Below, one piece after another: positions 51,234 to 61,291 of a stretch of DNA of 61,345 bases. Under the pieces are notes generated by a model that saw only the letters and a list, made by a program, of their open reading frames with translations, searched no databases and was not told the DNA's origin. The position numbers and the translations under genes are program-made. Within the stretch, counting starts at the first letter, position 1, and each line of letters starts with the position of its first letter. The stretch is taken from positions 1-61,345 of the forward strand of contig CALUPU010000010.1 of NCBI GenBank assembly GCA_944322725.1, read 5' to 3'. The stretch is from Candidatus Gastranaerophilales bacterium (GTDB lineage: Bacteria > Cyanobacteriota > Vampirovibrionia > Gastranaerophilales > Gastranaerophilaceae).

Positions 51234-52052
51234 ATGAAATTAATGGAAGGCAAAAAAGGTATTATTTTCGGCGTTTCTAACGCAAGAGGAATTGCTTACG
51301 CTATTGCTAAACAAATCCACGAAGCAGGCGGTGAAATAGCTTTCACTTACGCTAACGAAGCTATGGAATCACGTGTACGCCCGCTCGCAGAAGAAATGAA
51401 TTCCAAATTAATCATCGAATGCGATGTAACTAATGAAGAACAGGTGAAAAAAGTTTTTGCCGAATATGAAAAAACTTACGGCAAATTGGATTTTGTAATC
51501 CATGCGGTAGCTTTTGCACAAAAAGAAGACCTTATGGGTGACTTTATCGATACATCAAAAGCCGGTTGGGACACTGCTCTTGGGGTAAGTGCTTATTCAC
51601 TGGTAACTCTGGCAAGAAACGCAAAACCGTTGATGAACGAAGGCGGTGCTATTCTGGCGTTAACTTACCTCGGTTCCGAGTTTGTAGTTGCAAACTACAA
51701 CGTAATGGGTGTTGCAAAAGCAGCTCTCGAATCTTCTGCAAGATACCTCGCAGACAACCTCGGTTCTATCGGCGTAAGAGTAAACTGCCTGTCAGCAGGT
51801 GCTGTTAAAACTCTTGCTGCAAAAGGTATTTCAGGCTTCGACAGAATGCTCAAAGCAGCTATCTTAAAAGCACCTTTAAAAAGAAATGTTTCTCTTGAAG
51901 ACGTCGGTAAAACCGGATTGTACCTCGTTTCTGACCTTTCTTCAGGCGTAACAGGCGAAATTGTTCACGTTGACTGCGGATGCCACGCTGTATACGCTTC
52001 GATGGAAGAAATGGAAGCTACTTACGCTTATCAAAAAGAACATCAGCATTAG
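51234..52052 (+). CDS. fabI: Enoyl-[acyl-carrier-protein] reductase (NADH), FabI type
   Basis: A 272-residue short-chain dehydrogenase-like enzyme that performs the last reduction in each fatty-acid elongation cycle. The N-terminal GVSNARGIAYAIAK is the FabI version of the dinucleotide-binding loop. The catalytic pair Y-x6-K is in YNVMGVAKAALE, and the Tyr upstream of it is in ALTYLGSE. Also typical are CDVTNEEQV and the substrate-loop region AGAVKTLAAKGISGF. AAGGAG precedes the ATG. It lies ahead of pyk with a structured 180-nt gap and no terminator. Confidence 0.96.
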   Translation: MKLMEGKKGIIFGVSNARGIAYAIAKQIHEAGGEIAFTYANEAMESRVRPLAEEMNSKLIIECDVTNEEQVKKVFAEYEKTYGKLDFVIHAVAFAQKEDLMGDFIDTSKAGWDTALGVSAYSLVTLARNAKPLMNEGGAILALTYLGSEFVVANYNVMGVAKAALESSARYLADNLGSIGVRVNCLSAGAVKTLAAKGISGFDRMLKAAILKAPLKRNVSLEDVGKTGLYLVSDLSSGVTGEIVHVDCGCHAVYASMEEMEATYAYQKEHQH

Positions 52053-52053
52053 C

Positions 52054-52182
52054 GAATTTCGTGCGTGGCTGACCGAAGGGAACTGCCACATGTGAGGCAC
52101 CGGGTAGGGACATTTTCTTTAACTCGACTTTGTCTCGTTAAGAAAAGAAGTCAAACCACGCTTTTGCCGAACGCCGAAATTC
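52054..52182 (+). ncRNA. Structured RNA-like element between fabI and pyk
   Basis: GAATTTCG (52054-52061) pairs with CGAAATTC (52175-52182) and GCGTGG (52063-52068) with CCACGC (52156-52161), two nested helices enclosing about 87 nt. Inside, TTTTCTTTAAC pairs with GTTAAGAAAA at about 52113-52146 with one bulge, and ACCGAAGGGAACTGCC and GGCACCGGGTAGGGAC form a conserved-looking core. No open frame or T-run is present. It may be a leader of pyk, a processed small RNA, or a repeat. I do not recognise a known RNA class. Confidence 0.55.
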
Positions 52183-52232
52183 AAGACCGAATAATTTACA
52201 CTAACCGAAATCATTAATAAGGACGCAGAAAA

Positions 52233-53666
52233 ATGATTATGAAAAAAAACAAAACAAAAATCGTTGCGACTCTGGGACCTGCAAGCCGCGATGAAAACAC
52301 TATTGAAGAACTTGTGTTATCCGGTGCGACAATGTTTCGTATAAACACTTCTCACAACACTCCGGAAGACCACGCAGCAGCCATCGAAAAAATCAGAAAT
52401 GTTGAAAAAAGATTAAAAACATACATTCCGGTTCTTGTTGACCTTCAAGGACCTAAAATCAGGGTGGGCAACCTTATAGAGCCTGTTCCGATTGAACCCG
52501 GAAAAGAATTAATACTTGAATACGGTCTTGAACAAACAGACCCAAACATCATTCCCGTTGATTACAAAGGTGTTGCAGAAGACGTACACGAAGGTGAAAG
52601 CATTCTTCTTGACGACGGTAAAATCGAAATTCAGGTTACCAAAAAAGAAGGCTCAAGAGTACACGTTAAAGTTATCCATGGTGAACTTCTCAAACCGAGA
52701 AAAGGTATAAACATCCCGGGCGGAACAAAAAGTGTTTCAGCTATAACGGAAAGAGATGTTGAGTTCATCAAATTTGCAGTAGACAACAATGCTGACTACC
52801 TTGCTCTGTCTTTTGTAAGAGACAAAGACGATGTTATGCTTGCGAAAAAATATTTGAGCCACTTCGGTGCTGATATTCCTATTGTTGCAAAAATTGAAAA
52901 GCCCGAAGCAGTTAAAAACATCGAATCAATTCTTGATGTTGTAGACGCTGTAATGGTTGCAAGAGGCGATCTCGGTATCGAACTTGCTCCGGAAAAAGTT
53001 CCCATGGTTCAAAAACAAATCGTAGACGCAGCATTTGCTCACAGAAAAACCTGTATCGTAGCAACTCAAATGCTTGAATCTATGATAGAAGAACCGATTC
53101 CGACAAGAGCGGAAGCTTCTGACGTAGCAAACGCTATTCTTGACGGTGCAGACGCAGTAATGCTTTCCGGAGAAACCGCAGCAGGCAAATACCCTGTTGA
53201 AGCTGTTAAAATGATGGCTATGATTGCACATGACGTTGAGCAGAGCAACTTTGTAAGCTACAACCTTGACCTGCCGATGAATCCGAACTATGAACCAACT
53301 CCTCAGGCTGTTGCAGCTGCTGCAGTAAAAATGGCTAAAGATTTGGATGCAAAAGCAATTCTCGCATTTACGCATTCAGGCTACACTCCAAAGCTGCTCT
53401 CAAAATTGAGACCGTCTGTACCTGTACTTGCTATTTCAGACAATGACAAAACCTGCAGAAAGTTGAATCTGTTCTGGGATATGCACCCGTACAAAAAAGA
53501 CTGGGACGTTGTATTGAACGATGATTTGCTCAAAAAAATCGACAAACTGCTCTTAGAAAAAACAGAGTACAAAAAAGACGACAGAGTAATCATCATTGGC
53601 TCAATTCCAAAACTTATTACAGGCAGAACAAACTTTGTACGTGTTCACAGAATGTGTGCATTTTAA
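52233..53666 (+). CDS. pyk: Pyruvate kinase
   Basis: A 477-residue enzyme converting phosphoenolpyruvate and ADP to pyruvate and ATP. The N-terminal TKIVATLGPAS and FRINTSHN are typical, as are VDLQGPKIRVG, the active-site IVAKIEKPEAV and ARGDLGIE, and the signature MLSGETAAGKYP. The C-terminal allosteric domain is present but there is no extra PEP-utiliser-like extension. AAGGA precedes the ATG. A second ATG two codons on is possible. The gene ends at the terminator at 53688-53717. Confidence 0.98.
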   Translation: MIMKKNKTKIVATLGPASRDENTIEELVLSGATMFRINTSHNTPEDHAAAIEKIRNVEKRLKTYIPVLVDLQGPKIRVGNLIEPVPIEPGKELILEYGLEQTDPNIIPVDYKGVAEDVHEGESILLDDGKIEIQVTKKEGSRVHVKVIHGELLKPRKGINIPGGTKSVSAITERDVEFIKFAVDNNADYLALSFVRDKDDVMLAKKYLSHFGADIPIVAKIEKPEAVKNIESILDVVDAVMVARGDLGIELAPEKVPMVQKQIVDAAFAHRKTCIVATQMLESMIEEPIPTRAEASDVANAILDGADAVMLSGETAAGKYPVEAVKMMAMIAHDVEQSNFVSYNLDLPMNPNYEPTPQAVAAAAVKMAKDLDAKAILAFTHSGYTPKLLSKLRPSVPVLAISDNDKTCRKLNLFWDMHPYKKDWDVVLNDDLLKKIDKLLLEKTEYKKDDRVIIIGSIPKLITGRTNFVRVHRMCAF

Positions 53667-53687
53667 TCTGTAAAGTTTATAAAAAGC

Positions 53688-53717
53688 AAAAACCGGCGAT
53701 TTAGCGCCGGTTTTTTT
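53688..53717. terminator. Bidirectional terminator between pyk and atpC
   Basis: AAAAACCGGCG (53688-53698) pairs with CGCCGGTTTTTTT (53705-53717). A- and T-runs allow function in both directions for two convergent genes. Confidence 0.94.
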
Positions 53718-53745
53718 ATGGTAATTAAAATGTAAAAGGTATACT

Positions 53746-54150
53746 TTACTTCTGACCCGCTGCTTTGAGCCTTGCCATTGCTTTTGCGAGTGCAATCTGT
53801 GCTCTGGCGTTATCAATTTCCACCTCATGAGAGCCGAGTCTGGCTTCTGCTCTGTCTTTAGCGGATTTTGCACGGGTTACGTCAATATCTGAACCGCATT
53901 CTGCGAGGTCTGTAAGTATCAGGGCTTCGTTATCTTTAAATTGGAAGATTCCGCCCATTGTGGTGAAATGTTCCATTTTACCTTCGTTTTCAGCCCTTGT
54001 AACACCTATATCAAGAGCAGCCATAAACGGCTGGTGGTCAGGCAGAATACCAAATTCGCCCTCAACGCTCTTTGAATAAACAGCGTCCACGCGGTCGTTA
54101 AAGACTTCTTTTTCGTGTGTTATTATTTTTAAGTTTATTTTTTTTGACAT
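53746..54150 (-). CDS. atpC: F0F1 ATP synthase epsilon subunit
   Basis: A 134-residue central-stalk subunit that links the gamma shaft to the c-ring and can inhibit ATP hydrolysis. The N-terminal beta-sandwich has FGILPDHQPFMAALDIGV and GGIFQFKDNEALILTDLAE. The C-terminal helix pair is the DVTRAKSAKDRAEARL part and the Ala-rich end. AACAGGAG precedes the ATG by about 6 nt. It follows atpD by 95 nt containing a nested hairpin. Confidence 0.95.
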   Translation of the reverse strand: MSKKINLKIITHEKEVFNDRVDAVYSKSVEGEFGILPDHQPFMAALDIGVTRAENEGKMEHFTTMGGIFQFKDNEALILTDLAECGSDIDVTRAKSAKDRAEARLGSHEVEIDNARAQIALAKAMARLKAAGQK

Positions 54151-54186
54151 AAATAACTCCTGTTGAGTTTATTTCATAAACTCTTA

Positions 54187-55691
<1,505 letters not shown>

Positions 55692-55693
55692 TT

Positions 55694-55719
55694 ATTATAC
55701 ATTTTTAATCATCATTATA
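55694..55719 (-). promoter_or_regulatory. Two TATAAT boxes in the atpD leader
   Basis: TGTATAAT occurs twice on the minus strand, with TATAAT at 55694-55699 and 55714-55719, 20 nt apart. Neither has a good -35. One or both may drive the atpDC operon. Confidence 0.4.
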
Positions 55720-55788
55720 CAAATATATTTATTTGCAATGATTCAAAAGGATGAAATATTTTAGGCTAAATCCGTGCCAAAAATCACG

Positions 55789-56667
55789 TTAAATTCCGCT
55801 TTTGAGTTCGCTTTTAAGTTTTTTGTCCGTTTTCTTTCTTGCGCTGCTGTACTTAAACTCGGCAAAAACTCTTCCCCAATCCCTAAAATAAGGGTAAGTG
55901 AAAGAAATTGAATCCGGTGTTTTGTCTCTGAAATACGGAACTTTTCTTATATAAATGTTAGAAAAATCAGATTCAAAATCCTTCAATTCTTTTGACAACT
56001 TATCCTCTTCTACTATAACAACCATATCAAAGTTGTCGTTGCAGAGTGTAAAATAAGAGTACAGTTCTTTCAGAAATTCAATATCCTCTGATACATTCTC
56101 AATATTATAAGTAAAAATATACAGCTTCTTTTCATGAGAGTGATAATATTTGTCATTTTTATCAATAAGATAATGAATCTTATTTATAACAGCTTCACGT
56201 TCTTTGTCGCGTTTTTCGGGAATGATAACGCCATTTTTATCCATTAAATCTTCCGGCTGTGAATTTCCGTGGAAAAGATTGGTGGTAGCCATACATCGCC
56301 ATGTATTGTGCTCTTCGCCGAAAGATATTTCCCCTGAACAAATATTCTCCGGATGTTTAATCCCCTCAATAAAAGCTCTTTTATCGATATATGCTGACCA
56401 GTTATACAGTGTTGCGTCCATCATTGCAGAGAAAAAGTATTTGTAATTGGTAGCAAGTTCACAGTCTTTGCCGAGCGGAATTACAATCTCATACTTTCTG
56501 GTCTTTATATTTTTATCAAAAAAAGCGGATAATTTGGAATATATTATGTACAGTCTTCTTTTTAAAACATCAAAACGGTTTTTCTTTACGGAGATTTTAA
56601 GTTTAATACCGAAAAATACAAGCTTAATCTTATTGTTCGGTGTCAATTCACAGGAAAAAAGTTTCAT
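55789..56667 (-). CDS. DUF1796-like protein
   Basis: A 292-residue protein that weakly resembles the DUF1796 group of putative papain-like cysteine proteins: YEIVIPLGKDCELATNYKY has the LG-x2-C pattern, followed by a Trp-containing YNWSAYI, then FGEEHNTWRC. A Lys-rich C-terminus ends it. Many DUF1796-like genes lie in surface-polysaccharide loci, but here it is behind thrB by 6 nt, using GGAGTAG (overlapping the thrB stop) as ribosome site. Function is unknown; the family call is tentative. Confidence 0.6.
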   Translation of the reverse strand: MKLFSCELTPNNKIKLVFFGIKLKISVKKNRFDVLKRRLYIIYSKLSAFFDKNIKTRKYEIVIPLGKDCELATNYKYFFSAMMDATLYNWSAYIDKRAFIEGIKHPENICSGEISFGEEHNTWRCMATTNLFHGNSQPEDLMDKNGVIIPEKRDKEREAVINKIHYLIDKNDKYYHSHEKKLYIFTYNIENVSEDIEFLKELYSYFTLCNDNFDMVVIVEEDKLSKELKDFESDFSNIYIRKVPYFRDKTPDSISFTYPYFRDWGRVFAEFKYSSARKKTDKKLKSELKSGI

Positions 56668-56673
56668 GAATAT

Positions 56674-57603
56674 CTACTCCACTACTTTAGCGCCTTCTTG
56701 TTCAACTTTCAGAGTAAGAATTTTGGACTTAACGTTTAAGTCCAGCCATACTTTAGAAACAGTTTCTCTGATTTTATCAAGGTTGTTGCCGTATGAAATA
56801 ACGAGAATAGACGGCCCTGCACCGCTTATTACAACACCCATGACATTTTCTTCGTGTTTTAGAGCTTCTTTGATTTCCTTCAAGCCCGGGATAAGTTTCT
56901 CTCTGTACTGCTGATGAAGCCTGTCATCCAGTGCGGATTTCATAAGTTTTTCATCATGCGTGTTTACAGCCTGAACAAGCATAGCAGCATGCTTGAGGTT
57001 AAAAATAGCGTCCTTCATAGGGACTTCGGCAGGAAGCACTGAACGTGCAATGCTCGTAGAAAGTTCGTAATCGGGGATACAAACCGTAATGTTCCAATCC
57101 TTTGGCCAATTGATTTTCGAGTAAACAACCGTGCCGTCATCTTCGAGAGACGAAACAACAAATCCGCCCACAACAGCAGGAGTAATGTTGTCGGGATGGT
57201 TTTCGATTTCCGTTGCAATAGAAAGAAGCGCAGCTTCATCAGCAGGTCTGCCGAGTAACTCGTTTGCGGCAATCAATCCGCCCACAATAACCGCAGCAGA
57301 ACTTCCCAGCCCGCGTGCTATAGGAATCTGTGTCTTTATTGTAATTTTAAGTTCACTCGGTGTCTGCCCTATAGAGTTATACAAGAGTTCTATTGCCTTG
57401 TATACAATATTATTTTCGTCCGTAGGAATAGAAATTATATCCTGCTCGTTTGTTTCGTCAATAATGTTTATTTCTATGCCTGTACCGGGCATAATTGTCT
57501 CTTCTACCGTAATTGTGTTAAAAATCGGAAGAGCAAGCCCCAGAGAATCGAATCCGGGTCCGAGATTTGCCGTAGTGGCAGGTACTTTTACACTTACTTT
57601 CAT
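56674..57603 (-). CDS. thrB: Homoserine kinase
   Basis: A 309-residue GHMP kinase that phosphorylates homoserine in threonine synthesis. VKVPATTANLGPGFDSLGLA is the N-terminal motif, IARGLGSSAAVIVGGLIA the ATP-binding phosphate loop and VVISGAGPSILVISYG the C-terminal motif. The length is typical. Neither thrA nor thrC is adjacent. It stands between glgA (58 nt) and the DUF1796-like gene (6 nt). Confidence 0.96.
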   Translation of the reverse strand: MKVSVKVPATTANLGPGFDSLGLALPIFNTITVEETIMPGTGIEINIIDETNEQDIISIPTDENNIVYKAIELLYNSIGQTPSELKITIKTQIPIARGLGSSAAVIVGGLIAANELLGRPADEAALLSIATEIENHPDNITPAVVGGFVVSSLEDDGTVVYSKINWPKDWNITVCIPDYELSTSIARSVLPAEVPMKDAIFNLKHAAMLVQAVNTHDEKLMKSALDDRLHQQYREKLIPGLKEIKEALKHEENVMGVVISGAGPSILVISYGNNLDKIRETVSKVWLDLNVKSKILTLKVEQEGAKVVE

Positions 57604-57661
57604 ACTTTATCCGCTAAATCTTATTTCAAAAAGATTATAGCACAAGCATAAATTATACAAC

Positions 57662-59113
57662 TCAGTTATTTAATGCTTCTTTATAAGCATCTACATAAGC
57701 CTGAGCACTCTTATCCCAGCTAAAGTCAGCGTTCATGGCATTTTTGACAATCTGCGCCCAGTCTTTTTTATCTTTGTAAATATCAAGCGCATATCTGATA
57801 CAATCCATCATGGCATACGGACTGTAATTCCAAAACTTGAAACCGTCACCGCCGTCCATCGGATAACCGACAATTGTGTCTTCAAGACCGCCTGTTGCTC
57901 GCACTATAGGAACAGTACCGTATTTAAGAGAAATCAACTGGCTCAATCCGCAGGGCTCAAAAGCTGAAGGCATAAGAAACATGTCCGCACCCGCATACAT
58001 TCTGTTGCTCAAGTCTGCACAAAAGTCTATTTTTGCTCTTATATTGCTGCTTGTACCGCTCAGGTATCTGAACATATCTTCGTAATGCTGAGCACCGGTA
58101 CCTAGGATAATAAAATCCGCATTAAGCCCTTTCATTTCTTCACATACAGGACCGAACAGGTCAAAGCCTTTTTGTTCCACAAGCCTTGATACCACGGAAA
58201 TAAGGGGTTTTCCTTCCGTATAAGGCAGTCCGAATTCTTCAAGCACAGCCTTTTTGTTTTCTTCTTTTGCCTGAATATTGTTAATACCGTAATTTTTTAC
58301 GATATGCTTGTCAGTCTCAGGGTTGTAAACACTGTAATCTACACCGTTTAAAATACCGATAAGCTTGTGAGCATTGTGGTTAAGGGTCCAATCCAGCCCC
58401 TTGCCGCCTTCGTAAGTTTTGATTTCGTTAGCATAGTTTGGAGAAACCACAACAACCTTATCAGCGTAGTTTATTGCACCTTTCATCCAGTTGAGCATGC
58501 CAAAATGCTCCAATCCCCAGCAATTCCACACATCTCTGTGGTCTAGCTGTGCAAAATAGAGCAAATCATCAAACCACTGCCCCTGATATGCAATATTGTG
58601 TATGGAGAAGAAGTTTTTTGTATCTTTAAAGAAAGCATCGTTTTTGTAGTTAACTTTCATATAAACCGGTATCATCGCAGTATGCCAGTCGTTAGAATGG
58701 ATAATATCCGGTTTGAAGTTCAAAAGGCGTGCATATTCAATAGCTGCATGAGAAAAGGCTATAAAGCGCTCATGTTCATATCTTGTATCAATATATCTGG
58801 GGTAAACCTCATGGAACGGTGCAAAATACTTGCTGTTATCGAGAAAAAACACGTTAACATTCTTTGTGCCGGGCAGTTTTGCCATTTTGAGGTTAAAGTA
58901 ATACTGTCCGTAGCTGTAATCTATGGTCAGTTTAGAATTTTCAAGTTCAGTAATACCGTATTTCTGCCGGTCAATACAGCCGTGAAGCGGTGTAAAGATT
59001 GCAACTTCATGTCCCATTTTCTCCAGAACCTTCGGCAGGCTTCCAACAACATCAGCCAGACCTCCAACCTTGGAAAAAGGTGCCACCTCTGCAGATACGA
59101 ACATTATCTTCAT
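57662..59113 (-). CDS. glgA: Glycogen synthase (ADP-glucose type)
   Basis: A 483-residue GT5 enzyme elongating glycogen from ADP-glucose. The N-terminal EVAPFSKVGGLADVVGSLPK holds the K-x-G-G-L motif. HSNDWHTAMIP, SIHNIAYQG and ILNGVDYSVYNP follow. The C-terminal domain has SRLVEQKGFDL and the acidic EPCGLSQLISLKYG motif. ATG 59113 has AAAGGG upstream; an in-frame ATG at 59155 adds 14 residues with no ribosome site. Glycogen storage by this organism is inferred. Confidence 0.97.
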   Translation of the reverse strand: MKIMFVSAEVAPFSKVGGLADVVGSLPKVLEKMGHEVAIFTPLHGCIDRQKYGITELENSKLTIDYSYGQYYFNLKMAKLPGTKNVNVFFLDNSKYFAPFHEVYPRYIDTRYEHERFIAFSHAAIEYARLLNFKPDIIHSNDWHTAMIPVYMKVNYKNDAFFKDTKNFFSIHNIAYQGQWFDDLLYFAQLDHRDVWNCWGLEHFGMLNWMKGAINYADKVVVVSPNYANEIKTYEGGKGLDWTLNHNAHKLIGILNGVDYSVYNPETDKHIVKNYGINNIQAKEENKKAVLEEFGLPYTEGKPLISVVSRLVEQKGFDLFGPVCEEMKGLNADFIILGTGAQHYEDMFRYLSGTSSNIRAKIDFCADLSNRMYAGADMFLMPSAFEPCGLSQLISLKYGTVPIVRATGGLEDTIVGYPMDGGDGFKFWNYSPYAMMDCIRYALDIYKDKKDWAQIVKNAMNADFSWDKSAQAYVDAYKEALNN

Positions 59114-59174
59114 AATACTAACCCTTTGAAATTTGAAATACTTTTTATAGAACAATTATAACATCTGACAATTT

Positions 59175-59203
59175 AAAGAAAAGACCCTTGCAATACAAGG
59201 GTC
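59175..59203 (-). terminator. Terminator of the giant prepilin gene
   Basis: GACCCTTG (59183-59190) and CAAGGGTC (59196-59203) form a perfect 8-bp stem over a 5-nt loop. On the minus strand TTTTCTTT follows. Confidence 0.85.
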
Positions 59204-59269
59204 ACGTTAATTAATCTAAATACATTTTGGTTTTTAATTCTATATAAGGATTGTATTTAGAAGACTTTT

Positions 59270-61291
59270 TTACCATTCGATTATTACCGCACCGGGGGCG
59301 CCTCTGCCGCCAGGTCCGCTTAAGCCAATTGTATTAGAAGAGCCGCCGCCGCCTCCTCCGGCACCAAAGTATGTACCGTTTCCGCCCGGGTCACAATGTG
59401 CAGGTGTATATTCATATTTATAATACTTATACTCTTCTGTGTGTCTTCTGTAATACAAACACTGGATATCGCCATCATCTATTGAAGGTGCTGTAACACC
59501 TCCGTTTGATTGGACTTCATCAGGTCTGTACCCCATAAGACTTGGACTTGTAGAATCCCAGACTTTTACATACATAGTTCCGGCAGTACGTTCTAAATCA
59601 CTGAAAGTAAATATATCATTGTTATCATAAGGATCTACCTGGCGTAATCGCTCTATCATTCTCATATAGGAAGTTGCACCAGCATTATTAAAATAAGGTA
59701 CATTCGGCTTTGCAAATTTACAATTAACATCAAAACAACCTGTACAAAGTCCTTTAGGTAGTGTTGAAGAGCTTAATGGACACAGATAAGCTGATGTACC
59801 TCCACCTACCGGATACTTTCTAACTGGTCCTATATTCAAATACGCTACTTCACATATCTCCTTACCGGAACTGTCTGTATCGTATACAATCATTTTTCCG
59901 GTCTTTTCAACATTTTTAGTCTGATCTTTTTGGCATTTGCCCGGTAGTCCGCCTCCCTGGCTATTCCACATAGACATTTGGCCTGATTCACCATCAATTA
60001 TTTCTGAATTCTTGTTATTACTAAAACCGCCTGTTCTTACAGTCCCTATCGTGCTATACAAAGTTTTATCAATTTTACCCTGTAAATTATATATATATGC
60101 ATGAGTCATTTTACCGTCTTCGTTGGCATTTCCACCCTCGCCGACAACAACTTTAACTTTACCCTTTATTGTCGGTAAAGGTATGGTAGTAAGGGCAGAA
60201 GCCCCGCCGCCGAGTCCGGCTTTTTGGATAACACGCCAAACTAAAACATGTCCTCTATCTCCGGAAAGCCCTGTAGAACCGCCGCGAGCTTGATATAAAG
60301 CACCTTTGCCTCCCCAGCCGTAATAATTAGGATTAATCCCGCCCCATAAATCTGTAGGAATAGTTCTTCCATGTACCTCCGGGGCATAACCTCTATATAT
60401 ATTACTTACGTCTTGCGATCGAGAGATAGGTTCTCCATAAGCATCTCTGCAATACTTTTGGATTCTGTTTGTACGACCTGTCTGACCGTTAGAACTAACA
60501 ACCAAACCTGCCGTATATGTAGAAAGATAACTTGATGTTACAATAGTCCCTCCCGATCCTCCATCACCACAACGCGGAGGCTCGCCACCTCTATTTCCTG
60601 TAGACCTACCGCTGGCACCTGTTCCTGCAGATATAAGCGCTGCACCGTTTGCATATAAAGTTGTCCAACCAGAATCCTTATCATATGCATTTTTACAGTT
60701 TTTATCACCATCATAAGCACCAGAGCCGGAAGGTGCTACTTCTGTCCTAACCTGGTCACCCTTTCTAAAACTCATTTTGCCTATATAATATCCACCGGCA
60801 CCCCCCTGTCCTCCAATACCAAAATTGGTTCCATTACTGCCATCATGGTCGTCAGAGCCGTGACCTCCGCCTCCGGCACCAAAAACAGCCACATTATAAA
60901 CACCATCTTCAGGTATCTCTATTATTTTAGAAGTATCATCCGCTTTTATATATTCTTTGCGTTCTGACACTCCGTCAGCACCCCCGCCGCCTCCGCCTAT
61001 AAGTGTAATTGCAAAGTTTTTAGCTTTCATCGGCGGTACAAATACACATGAGGTTCCGTCTCCTGACACCATCCATGTATCAGGTTTTGTAATATCCTGT
61101 TCCGAGGTTTGGGAGTTCCAGTACACATGCTGTCCCTGACTATTCATGGTACATATCCATTTACCTGAGCCGGTATCAACTGTATCTCTTTTCTTCTTAG
61201 TCAATACAGGTACTGTTGCGAGTGTTATCAAGCATACGATTAACAGTGTTATCAGTGCTTCTGCAAGTGAAAATCCGAATTTCTTTTTCAT
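59270..61291 (-). CDS. Very large glycine-rich type IV prepilin-like protein
   Basis: A 673-residue secreted protein. The N-terminus is a class III prepilin leader: positively charged KKKFG, cleavage after the Gly, then FSLAEALITLLIVC forming the pilin helix with the Glu at +5. The rest is not a normal pilin. It is extracellular, rich in glycine with repeated GGGGGG-type blocks near residues 95, 135 and 650, and several Cys residues. It ends in a short GGRGAPGAVIIEW, a type of C-terminal end I associate with glycine-rich phage tail tip adhesins. AAGGAG precedes the ATG inside a possible hairpin. A minor pilin or fibre tip adhesin is the best guess. Confidence 0.88.
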   Translation of the reverse strand: MKKKFGFSLAEALITLLIVCLITLATVPVLTKKKRDTVDTGSGKWICTMNSQGQHVYWNSQTSEQDITKPDTWMVSGDGTSCVFVPPMKAKNFAITLIGGGGGGADGVSERKEYIKADDTSKIIEIPEDGVYNVAVFGAGGGGHGSDDHDGSNGTNFGIGGQGGAGGYYIGKMSFRKGDQVRTEVAPSGSGAYDGDKNCKNAYDKDSGWTTLYANGAALISAGTGASGRSTGNRGGEPPRCGDGGSGGTIVTSSYLSTYTAGLVVSSNGQTGRTNRIQKYCRDAYGEPISRSQDVSNIYRGYAPEVHGRTIPTDLWGGINPNYYGWGGKGALYQARGGSTGLSGDRGHVLVWRVIQKAGLGGGASALTTIPLPTIKGKVKVVVGEGGNANEDGKMTHAYIYNLQGKIDKTLYSTIGTVRTGGFSNNKNSEIIDGESGQMSMWNSQGGGLPGKCQKDQTKNVEKTGKMIVYDTDSSGKEICEVAYLNIGPVRKYPVGGGTSAYLCPLSSSTLPKGLCTGCFDVNCKFAKPNVPYFNNAGATSYMRMIERLRQVDPYDNNDIFTFSDLERTAGTMYVKVWDSTSPSLMGYRPDEVQSNGGVTAPSIDDGDIQCLYYRRHTEEYKYYKYEYTPAHCDPGGNGTYFGAGGGGGGSSNTIGLSGPGGRGAPGAVIIEW

